Source: Bacillota bacterium
Lineage (GTDB): Bacteria > Bacillota > Bacilli > Alicyclobacillales > SLC66
Reading direction: 5' to 3'
NCBI GenBank assembly: GCA_021799325.1
Contig: JAJZAS010000133.1
Span: forward strand, 1-5,283
DNA: 5,283 nt
A program made the translations under genes and the position numbers. Numbering within the stretch: position 1 is the first letter of the stretch; each line of letters starts with the position of its first letter. Below are positions 1 to 4,916 of the stretch, in pieces. The notes under the pieces are model-generated. The model saw only the letters and a program-made list of their open reading frames with translations, searched no databases and was not told the origin of the DNA.

Positions 1-50
1 AGGAGTAGTTAAAATGTCATAGTATATAAAGACTACAACAACTCTTATGA

Positions 51-59
51 TGGTATAAT
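51..59 (+). promoter_or_regulatory. Extended -10 promoter of the bacilliredoxin gene
   Basis: The sequence TGGTATAAT combines a perfect TATAAT (54-59) with the upstream TG of an extended -10 element, as used by the housekeeping sigma factor. A -35 hexamer is poor: about 16-17 bases upstream lies only ACTACA/GACTAC (31-37). The extended -10 probably compensates. Transcription would begin near position 66, giving a leader of about 25 bases. An imperfect inverted repeat (GAGTAGTT at 3-10 and AACAACTC at 37-44) brackets the -35 region and might be an operator, but this is only a suggestion. Confidence 0.7.
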
Positions 60-90
60 CGGACTATACATCATTGGAGGTGGATTTTTA

Positions 91-522
91 ATGGCTTATG
101 ACTCACCAGTTTTCGCCGCCATCATTCAACCGATGCGAGATGAACTGACTGCGATTGGTTTTTCCGAAGTACACACCCCGGAAGCCGTCGATGAAGTGCT
201 TGCGAGCCATCAAGGCACGATGATGTTAGTGGTCAATTCGATATGCGGGTGTGCGGCGGGAATTGCCCGTCCCGCCATTGCAGAGGCGATTGCAATGGGT
301 CCTGCGCCTGATCATCTTTACACCGTTTTTGCAGGACAGGATGTGGAAGCCACTGCACAGGCAAGAACGTATTTTACCAACTTCCCACCATCATCGCCAT
401 CGATCGCCTTTTTTAAGGACGGCAAATTTGTCAAGTTGATTGAACGTCACCAAATTGAAAAACACACCAAAGAAGATGTCACCGGGTTGATTGTGGAAGA
501 ATTGCAACGACTCGACGCTTAA
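91..522 (+). CDS. Bacilliredoxin, BrxA/BrxB (YphP/YqiW) family
   Basis: This 143-residue cytoplasmic protein matches the bacilliredoxin family in length and motifs. In Bacillus these thioredoxin-fold proteins remove bacillithiol from S-bacillithiolated proteins after oxidative or hypochlorite stress. The active site is NSICGCAAG, with Cys52 and Cys54 forming the family's CxC motif. They are the only cysteines in the protein, so there is no further cysteine near the C-terminus. Other family landmarks are the N-terminal PMRDELTAIGF (14-24), VFAGQD (79-84), and SSPSIAFFKDGK (101-112), which corresponds to the thioredoxin-fold proline loop. The ATG start is secure: GGAGGTG (76-82) sits 8 bases upstream, and an extended -10 promoter precedes it. 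The gene appears monocistronic and converges on the next gene. I cannot tell BrxA from BrxB by eye, so no symbol is given. The family call is firm; the bacillithiol role is inferred from Bacillus homologues. Confidence 0.95.
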   Translation: MAYDSPVFAAIIQPMRDELTAIGFSEVHTPEAVDEVLASHQGTMMLVVNSICGCAAGIARPAIAEAIAMGPAPDHLYTVFAGQDVEATAQARTYFTNFPPSSPSIAFFKDGKFVKLIERHQIEKHTKEDVTGLIVEELQRLDA

Positions 523-531
523 CCAGGACGA

Positions 532-566
532 GGATGCGGCAGAATACTCAGCTCTGCCGCCTATCC
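532..566. terminator. Hairpin between convergent genes, possible bidirectional terminator
   Basis: A perfect 8-bp GC-rich stem (GCGGCAGA at 536-543, TCTGCCGC at 553-560) with a 9-base loop extends through GGAT (532-535) and ATCC (563-566), with a 2-base bulge. It lies in the 38-base gap between the bacilliredoxin stop and the stop of the opposing gene, which falls within the outer stem. The placement suits a shared terminator. Neither side has a real T run (TTGGTTTAAG on the right; none on the left), so it is not a textbook intrinsic terminator. Confidence 0.5.
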
Positions 567-1103
567 TTGGTTTAAGTTCAGGCTTTTCCACGTCCTCCAA
601 CCTTTTTGATCGCGAACATACACCTTTACGCTTTGAACCAAAAAAGGGGGAAAAGATGCAACCATCACTTTTGCTTCGGCCTCCATTTGTTGCATGATCG
701 TAAAAGGCGTGCCAAACGAACTCATGGCTAATGTCAGGTGAGGGTGAAACGCCCTGCTGTCCTCAATAGCAGGAAGGCTGTCGGCGATACGGGTTCGATT
801 GACTTCTTCCCACACGCTGTCTCGTAAAAAAGGAAGGACTGTTCCTTCATGAAGGACCGAAAAGAACAAGACTCGCTTGCCAAAATAAGCGGGCGCTCCC
901 AATTGGATGGTTAAGCTATTTACGGAAGAAAGCGCCGTTAACAGTCCCTCTTCCAACGTCGATACCTGCACGTACTCTGCCGGCGGTAAAATAGTGATGT
1001 GAGGTTCCACGTGTTGTACGAGTTTGCCGGGAAAACTTCGGCGCAATGCGTCAATTTTTGCTTGCACTTCAGGCTCTGGCGTAATGCCCACAAAATAACG
1101 CAA
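561..1103 (-). CDS. 2H phosphoesterase / 2'-5' RNA ligase family protein
   Basis: This 180-residue soluble protein carries both signature motifs of the 2H phosphoesterase superfamily: HIT at His35-Thr37 (EPHITI) and HLT at His122-Thr124 (HPHLTL), about 87 residues apart as expected for the two-lobed fold. Family members include LigT/ThpR-type 2'-5' RNA ligases, cyclic phosphodiesterases and Bacillus YjcG-like proteins. They act on 2',3'-cyclic phosphate or 2'-5' linked RNA ends, but the substrate here cannot be read from sequence. The N-terminal MRYFVGI resembles the LigT opening strand. The start is TTG, not ATG: GGGAGTGG (1111-1118) lies 7 bases upstream, and the conserved N-terminal strand begins exactly there. 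Its stop (561-563) falls inside the junction hairpin. It is divergent from the glycosyltransferase gene and shares a 116-base gap with it. The superfamily call is firm; the exact reaction is unknown. Confidence 0.88.
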   Translation of the reverse strand: MRYFVGITPEPEVQAKIDALRRSFPGKLVQHVEPHITILPPAEYVQVSTLEEGLLTALSSVNSLTIQLGAPAYFGKRVLFFSVLHEGTVLPFLRDSVWEEVNRTRIADSLPAIEDSRAFHPHLTLAMSSFGTPFTIMQQMEAEAKVMVASFPPFLVQSVKVYVRDQKGWRTWKSLNLNQG

Positions 1104-1110
1104 ATCGGAT

Positions 1111-1118
1111 CCACTCCC
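1111..1118 (-). promoter_or_regulatory. Ribosome binding site supporting a TTG start
   Basis: On the minus strand GGGAGTGG is followed by 7 bases and then TTG at 1103-1101. No ATG or GTG nearby gives the conserved N-terminal strand RYFVGI, so this site decides the start of the 2H phosphoesterase gene. Confidence 0.7.
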
Positions 1119-1206
1119 AAAATCGCAAAGTCATCAAGAAAATGGTACCATACTTGAGTGAGCTTCTTCGATACCCGCTTCATTGCCTCTAAAAATACGG
1201 ATTGGC

Positions 1207-1211
1207 AAGGA
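1207..1211 (+). promoter_or_regulatory. Ribosome binding site choosing ATG at 1220
   Basis: AAGGA is followed by 8 bases and then ATG at 1220. An in-frame TTG at 1202 lies upstream of this site and has no ribosome binding site of its own, and using it would add six residues (MARIGT). The ATG is preferred because it also places the basic MRR directly before the membrane anchor. Confidence 0.7.
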
Positions 1212-1219
1212 TTGGTACA

Positions 1220-1918
1220 ATGAGACGCACTCTGATCACCTTAGTCAGCCTGATCCTTTTGATCGCTGTTGCTGGTTACCTGTACATCCAATCGGTATGG
1301 AACTCTTCGATGCCAGAGACACTGGTGACAAAAGTTCATCAGATCAGCGCCGTTCATGGCGGATACGTACCACTGTCTAAAATGCCCATTTTTTTGCAAA
1401 AAGCGGTGATCGATACTGAGGATCAGAGTTTTTATCACAATATGGGATTTGACCTCGAGGGCATTGCCAGAGCAGTGATTGCCGACATACAGGCAGGAAG
1501 CCTAGTGCAGGGTGCCAGCACCATCACAGAACAGCTGGTAAAAGACATATTTTTGACTGACAAAAAAACGATCAGTAGAAAGATGAAACAAATTGCAATT
1601 GCCGTGATGCTGACAAAAAGTCTTCCTAAAAACGAGATTTTATCGTTATACTTAAATGAGGTGTACTTGGGCAATGGCGCCTATGGCATGGGAGATGCGG
1701 CGGAAGTTTATTTTCATCGTGCAGTATGGCAATTGACGCCCGCCCAGTGTGCCCTGCTTGCCGGGTTGCCTCAAGCCCCAAGTGAATATGACCCATTTTC
1801 GCATTTGCAATTCGCGAAGCAGAGACAATGGGAAGTGTTGCAGCGTATGGTCAGTGTAGGCGACCTTTCGAATTCACGCGCCAAAGCCATCGCTTCACAA
1901 CCGCTCGGCTTAAAATAG
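1220..1918 (+). CDS. Membrane-anchored GT51 peptidoglycan glycosyltransferase without a transpeptidase domain
   Basis: This 232-residue protein would polymerise lipid II into glycan strands on the outer face of the membrane, as the GT51 domain of class A penicillin-binding proteins and MtgA do. After MRR, residues 4-24 form one hydrophobic signal-anchor. The GT51 domain covers about 40-215. Motif 1 is TEDQSFYHNMGFD with Glu67-Asp68 and Phe71. Motif 2 is GASTITEQLVK, with Gln105 and Lys108. Motif 3 is RKMKQIAIAVML, followed by KNEILSLYLNEVYLGNGAYG and LLAGLPQAPSEYDP (179-191). The protein ends directly after the domain, so it is monofunctional and MtgA-like in size. Several consensus positions differ: Asn74 where His is usual, Glu104 for the first Gln of the QQ pair, and Gln124 for the second key Glu. 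It may be a divergent active subfamily or have reduced activity. No terminator is seen after the stop. Confidence 0.9.
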   Translation: MRRTLITLVSLILLIAVAGYLYIQSVWNSSMPETLVTKVHQISAVHGGYVPLSKMPIFLQKAVIDTEDQSFYHNMGFDLEGIARAVIADIQAGSLVQGASTITEQLVKDIFLTDKKTISRKMKQIAIAVMLTKSLPKNEILSLYLNEVYLGNGAYGMGDAAEVYFHRAVWQLTPAQCALLAGLPQAPSEYDPFSHLQFAKQRQWEVLQRMVSVGDLSNSRAKAIASQPLGLK

Positions 1919-2045
1919 AATACGAAATTTTCGTTCGGTGATGATTTCTTATTTTCACAAACCAATCGCCTTCATCACTGACAAAAAAGCGGACCTGTAC
2001 CCAGCGAAGCGGCGACCATACTTCAAGATAGCGTTGCCTGTTCAT
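1851..2045 (-). CDS. Possible 64-residue protein of unknown function, overlapping the glycosyltransferase 3' end
   Basis: I do not recognise this ORF. It starts at an ATG (2045-2043) preceded by GAGGGGGA (2058-2051) at workable spacing, better than expected by chance. The product is basic and rich in aromatics, opening MNRQRYLEVWSPLRWVQV, then RFFVSDEGDWFVKI with an alternating hydrophobic pattern that suggests beta strands, and ending VVKRWLWRVNSKGRLH. It has no cysteine, no signal peptide and no membrane segment. Its last 68 bases run antisense to the end of the glycosyltransferase gene. It is divergent from the small membrane peptide gene and would share the 2046-2263 region with it. It fills most of what is otherwise a 345-base gap. 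Against it are the overlap and the lack of any recognised family. Confidence 0.4.
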   Translation of the reverse strand: MNRQRYLEVWSPLRWVQVRFFVSDEGDWFVKIRNHHRTKISYSILSRAVVKRWLWRVNSKGRLH

Positions 2046-2100
2046 GACGTTCCCCCTCGCCATGAACATAGCATGTCCCAATCAAGAGGACTGTCGAACG

Positions 2101-2112
2101 AACGAATTCGTT
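2101..2112. repeat. 12-base perfect palindrome
   Basis: AACGAATTCGTT reads the same on both strands. It sits about 55 bases upstream of the possible minus-strand ORF and about 80 bases upstream of the -35 region of the small membrane peptide gene. It could be an operator for a dimeric regulator, but a single copy of this length is only weak evidence. Confidence 0.3.
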
Positions 2113-2189
2113 TAAAAGCAATTATCGACAGGTCGTCACACAGAATGGCATAAAAATACCTACTTCTTCGTGAACATAATGTGATAGAT

Positions 2190-2218
2190 TTATTGTAAGC
2201 ATTAAAGTGTGATAGAAT
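2190..2218 (+). promoter_or_regulatory. Predicted extended -10 promoter of the small membrane peptide gene
   Basis: TAGAAT (2213-2218) differs from TATAAT at one position and is preceded by TG one base upstream (TGATAGAAT), making an extended -10. A weak -35 candidate TTATTG (2190-2195) lies 17 bases away. Transcription would begin near 2225, about 40 bases before the start codon. The -10 sits in the second of two copies of TGTGATAGA spaced 28 bases apart (2180-2188 and 2208-2216). Confidence 0.5.
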
Positions 2219-2221
2219 ATG

Positions 2222-2238
2222 AAATCATGGGATGATTT
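2222..2238 (+). repeat. Dyad over the predicted transcription start of the small peptide gene
   Basis: AAATCAT (2222-2228) and ATGATTT (2232-2238) are perfect 7-base inverted repeats separated by GGG. The dyad lies just downstream of the predicted -10 and covers the expected +1, a usual place for a repressor operator. It is too AT-rich and its loop too short to be a strong RNA hairpin. Confidence 0.35.
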
Positions 2239-2263
2239 TGTCGTGACAGGAGGGATACTGCCA

Positions 2264-2353
2264 ATGATGGATGCAAAGGAAAAAACCTGGAGCTGGGCTA
2301 TTCTCGGGGTTTCAGTGGTCATGATGGTGTTGGTCATGGTGGCTCTCGGGTAA
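2264..2353 (+). CDS. 29-residue single-pass membrane peptide, function unknown
   Basis: The frame opens with two ATG codons, and AGGAGGG (2248-2254) lies 9 bases before the first, an almost ideal ribosome binding site. The product is MMDAKEKTWS, a short charged and polar head, followed by a single hydrophobic helix of 19 residues (WAILGVSVVMMVLVMVALG) running to the C-terminus. The helix is rich in Val and Met and contains no charged residue or cysteine, so the peptide looks like a tail-anchored small membrane protein with its head probably in the cytoplasm. The stop codon abuts a strong terminator and a promoter lies just upstream, so the gene appears to be a monocistronic unit. I recognise no family. 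It does not resemble the Gly/Tyr-rich YjcZ-type sporulation peptides. Its location before cheA does not by itself imply a chemotaxis role, because the terminator separates them. Confidence 0.75.
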   Translation: MMDAKEKTWSWAILGVSVVMMVLVMVALG

Positions 2354-2382
2354 AAATAAAAGCGCTCGCGCGCTTTTATTTT
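2353..2382 (+). terminator. Intrinsic terminator after the small membrane peptide gene
   Basis: A perfect 13-bp stem (AAAATAAAAGCGC at 2353-2365, GCGCTTTTATTTT at 2370-2382) closes a TCGC loop. The GCGC base with flanking A and T tracts, followed by ACTTTTT, is a classic rho-independent terminator, and it would work in both directions. The left arm begins in the last base of the stop codon. It isolates the peptide gene from cheA. Confidence 0.92.
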
Positions 2383-2501
2383 ACTTTTTGCAGGAATTGC
2401 TCTGACTAACAGAGAAATTTTCATAAATAAATGTGATCTCAAGTAAATGGTTCTATAAATGTCGAGCTATCTTTTGTTTCCACGATAAGGAGTGACTTAG
2501 C
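2383..2501 (+). promoter_or_regulatory. Leader region of cheA with a tentative promoter
   Basis: Because a strong terminator precedes it, cheA should have a promoter in these 119 bases. The best -10 is TATAAA (2454-2459), but no good -35 is found 16-18 bases upstream. A motility sigma (SigD)-like arrangement, TAAA (2444-2447) and GTCGAGCT (2461-2468), has only a 13-base spacer and a partial -10 match to GCCGATAT. Either could be used, and I cannot choose. AAGGAG (2487-2492) is the ribosome binding site, 9 bases before the GTG. Confidence 0.35.
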
Positions 2502-4853
2502 GTGAGTAAAGAGTATCTATCCATGTTCATTGATGAGACGCGCGAGCATTTGCAAGCTTGGTCTGACGGCATGATCAACATGGAAAAAACAGGCGACCTG
2601 ACTGCCGTTGCCACCATTTTCCGTGCCGCGCATACCATTAAAGGCATGGCGATGACCATGGGCTACAAGCACATGGGTGAAGTCACTCACAAAGCAGAAA
2701 ATTTATTAGATGATTTGAGAAATAACAAATTGATGATCACCACCCCGGTTGTGGACGCTCTCCTGCATGCGCTCGACATGCTGGAAATGCTACTCGATGA
2801 CATTGAAGCAACAGAAGAGGAATCGGACCGCAACATTCAGCCTATCATTGAAGAATTGACAGCAGTACGAGAAGGTCGTGCGTATACGAGTGCAGCTAAA
2901 TCTGCTGTCCAAGCAGCCAAGGCAGAAACGGCCGCCGCTGTTGCAGTACAAGCGGTCGACACCGCAGAAGGCATCTCCGATCAAGCGTTGATTCGTAAAA
3001 TTGCTGAAAAAGCGATGGATGATGGATTTCGCATCTATGAAATTTTAATTGGCTTCACGCCTGAATGCATCATGCCACTTGCCAGATTCGCTCAATGGTT
3101 ACAACGGATTGACCAAGACTCGCTGTTATTCACCAACCCGGATTCCACCATTCTTGATGCAGGCGATTATACCGGCGATATTACAGCTGTCATCGCAGCC
3201 AGAGAGGATTTCGAGGTGGTTGGCGAGACACTTGCTGACATCTCTGAAGTGGTGGTCCGATCAATCCAGGAATGGACGAAAAACGATGGCGATACATACG
3301 TCAAATCCGGCAACCTTCTCCCGCAAGAAGGACATATCACCGATGATGAACACGTGCGCAAGGTGATCGAACAGGCCTTAAAACAGGACTTCCGCGTATT
3401 CGAGGTGGGGGTACTGCTGGCAGAGACCTGCCAAATGAAAACTGCGCGTATCTTTATGGTATTTGAAGCGATAGGTGGTCAAAACCACCTGCTGTATACC
3501 AATCCCCATGTTCAGCAGATTGAACAGGAACAAATGGGAAGAGATGTACTGTTTGTCATGTGGTCGAAGGAGGATTTGCAGACAGTGCAAAAAGCGATCC
3601 AAAGCATTTCTGAAGTGGATCTCGTTGAGCTCAGGGAATGGTCCAAAGAAGGCGAAGAAACCCAACGTGGACCCAATATGGTACAAAAGACAGAACAACA
3701 AAAAACCACCACCACTGAAAAACGCAAAATGAGTACAGTTCGTGTGGATACGGAAAAATTGGACGACCTGATGAACCTTGTCTCTGAGCTTGCCATAGAC
3801 AAGACGAGACTGGAGCGAATTCGTACCGAAGTCCCTCATACTGGCTTATCCGAAACAGTGGACCATATGAGCCGACTATCCAGTCAACTCCAGGAATTGA
3901 TCATGTCCATTCGCATGGTGCCAGTGGAAACCGTGTTTAATCGTTTCCCGCGCATGGTGAGGGACACCTCCCAACAGCTTGGCAAGGAAGTGGACTTTAC
4001 CATTGTGGGACAAGATACGGAGCTTGACCGCACGGTGGTAGAGGAAATTGGCGACCCGATCATGCACATGCTCCGGAATTCGCTCGATCATGGGATTGAG
4101 AGCATTGCCGAACGCCGGGCCACGGGTAAACCTGACAATGGACACATTGAACTTCGAGCTTATGCGGCAGGCAACCACGTCTTTATCGAGGTGGAAGACG
4201 ATGGCCACGGTATTAACCGAGACAAGGTGTTTAAGAAGGCACTTGAAAAAGGACTGGTCAGTAGCTCCGAACATTTGACCGACCATCAGGTGTATCAATT
4301 GCTGTTTGCCTCCGGATTCTCCACGGCTGATGCGATCAGCGACCTGTCAGGACGAGGCGTAGGGCTAGATGTCGTCAAGTCAAAAATTGAATCGCTCTCT
4401 GGGAAAGTGGACGTCTTCAGCGAGGAAGGAAAAGGCACCAAGTTTGTCGTACGCTTACCGATGACACTTGCCATTATGGATGGACTGATGGTGAAAATCG
4501 GTGATCACCCCTATCTCATTCCCATCGGTAGCATCACGGAAACCGGCGTACTTCGCGGGACGCAGACCGTCAATGGCTCTGAAGTAGTGATCTGGCGTGA
4601 CCGTGTAGTACCTATTATTCGTGCGCGCAACATCTTCAATGAATCAGCTTCCAATGAGGAAGGATTCGTGGTTTTCGTCAATCGCGGCGATAAAGTGGTC
4701 GGTATTGTGGTAGATGAATTGTTGGGGCAATTTGAAGTGGTGTTAAAAACGCTAGATCAACGCCTTAAGAAGATTCCTTATTTTGCGGGAGCCACGATAC
4801 TTGGCGATGGAGAAGTTTCCCTCATCATTGATGCCAATGCGTTCATTGATTGA
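2502..4853 (+). CDS. cheA: Chemotaxis histidine kinase CheA with two tandem P2-like domains
   Basis: This 783-residue cytoplasmic kinase autophosphorylates under receptor control and passes phosphate to CheY and other response regulators. Domain order: P1 phosphotransfer domain (about 1-120) with phospho-acceptor His44 in FRAAHTIKGMA; an Ala-rich linker (128-153); a first P2-like regulator-docking domain (about 158-260); a second homologous one (about 279-382); a Gln/Thr/Lys linker; P3 dimerisation (about 410-475); P4 ATPase with N box HMLRNSLDHGIE (522-533), G1 VEDDGHG (564-570), F box FASGFSTAD (602-610) and G2 SGRGVGLDVV (616-625); and a CheW-like P5 (about 656-783) that binds CheW and receptors. 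All key kinase residues appear intact. The extra P2 explains why it is roughly 110 residues longer than Bacillus subtilis CheA (about 670). The GTG start is supported by AAGGAG 9 bases upstream. cheW follows after 63 bases on the same strand, presumably in one operon. Confidence 0.97.
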   Translation: MSKEYLSMFIDETREHLQAWSDGMINMEKTGDLTAVATIFRAAHTIKGMAMTMGYKHMGEVTHKAENLLDDLRNNKLMITTPVVDALLHALDMLEMLLDDIEATEEESDRNIQPIIEELTAVREGRAYTSAAKSAVQAAKAETAAAVAVQAVDTAEGISDQALIRKIAEKAMDDGFRIYEILIGFTPECIMPLARFAQWLQRIDQDSLLFTNPDSTILDAGDYTGDITAVIAAREDFEVVGETLADISEVVVRSIQEWTKNDGDTYVKSGNLLPQEGHITDDEHVRKVIEQALKQDFRVFEVGVLLAETCQMKTARIFMVFEAIGGQNHLLYTNPHVQQIEQEQMGRDVLFVMWSKEDLQTVQKAIQSISEVDLVELREWSKEGEETQRGPNMVQKTEQQKTTTTEKRKMSTVRVDTEKLDDLMNLVSELAIDKTRLERIRTEVPHTGLSETVDHMSRLSSQLQELIMSIRMVPVETVFNRFPRMVRDTSQQLGKEVDFTIVGQDTELDRTVVEEIGDPIMHMLRNSLDHGIESIAERRATGKPDNGHIELRAYAAGNHVFIEVEDDGHGINRDKVFKKALEKGLVSSSEHLTDHQVYQLLFASGFSTADAISDLSGRGVGLDVVKSKIESLSGKVDVFSEEGKGTKFVVRLPMTLAIMDGLMVKIGDHPYLIPIGSITETGVLRGTQTVNGSEVVIWRDRVVPIIRARNIFNESASNEEGFVVFVNRGDKVVGIVVDELLGQFEVVLKTLDQRLKKIPYFAGATILGDGEVSLIIDANAFID

Positions 4854-4868
4854 TTGGATTCTGTGCAG

Positions 4869-4894
4869 AATGAACTATCTTAATGAACTATCTT
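4869..4894 (+). repeat. Perfect 13-base tandem duplication between cheA and cheW
   Basis: AATGAACTATCTT occurs twice in direct succession (4869-4881 and 4882-4894) within the 63-base gap between the two genes. A GATT-rich run (ATTGATTGATTGGATT) also spans the cheA stop codon. The duplication looks like a recent slippage event. No terminator or clear promoter is visible in the gap. Confidence 0.85.
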
Positions 4895-4903
4895 ATTGAT
4901 GAC

Positions 4904-4909
4904 GGGAGG
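4904..4909 (+). promoter_or_regulatory. Ribosome binding site choosing the TTG start of cheW
   Basis: GGGAGG lies 7 bases before TTG at 4917. The in-frame ATG at 4899 is upstream of this site, has no ribosome binding site of its own, and would add the un-CheW-like residues MTGGCV, so TTG is preferred. Confidence 0.75.
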
Positions 4910-4916
4910 TTGTGTT

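Noticed and set aside
2..22. Frame GGA GTA GTT AAA ATG TCA TAG at the left edge, possibly the tail of an upstream gene
   Set aside because: Only six codons are visible, all other frames also stop quickly, and nothing supports this frame over chance.
938..1183. 81-codon minus-strand frame overlapping the 2H phosphoesterase start
   Set aside because: It is in a different frame from the conserved HIT/HLT protein, has no recognisable content and overlaps the better-supported TTG start.
1920..1935. ACGAAATTTTCGT palindrome after the glycosyltransferase stop as a terminator
   Set aside because: The loop is too small, the stem is AT-rich, and no T run follows.
1938..2153. 71-codon plus-strand frame after the glycosyltransferase
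   Set aside because: No ribosome binding site before its ATG, and the product does not look like a protein; the opposite strand has the better candidate.
2122..2442. 106-codon minus-strand frame across the small peptide gene and terminator
   Set aside because: It runs through a perfect terminator, lacks a good ribosome binding site and has low-complexity composition; it is a shadow of the plus-strand peptide gene.
3473..3490. Perfect hairpin AGGTGGT-CAAA-ACCACCT within cheA
   Set aside because: It encodes normal residues of the second P2-like domain (IGGQNHL), has no T run, and a stem of this size is expected by chance in a gene this long.
3378..4298. Long minus-strand frames of 153 and 140 codons inside cheA
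   Set aside because: cheA is unambiguous here and conserved throughout; these are antisense shadows with no protein-like features.
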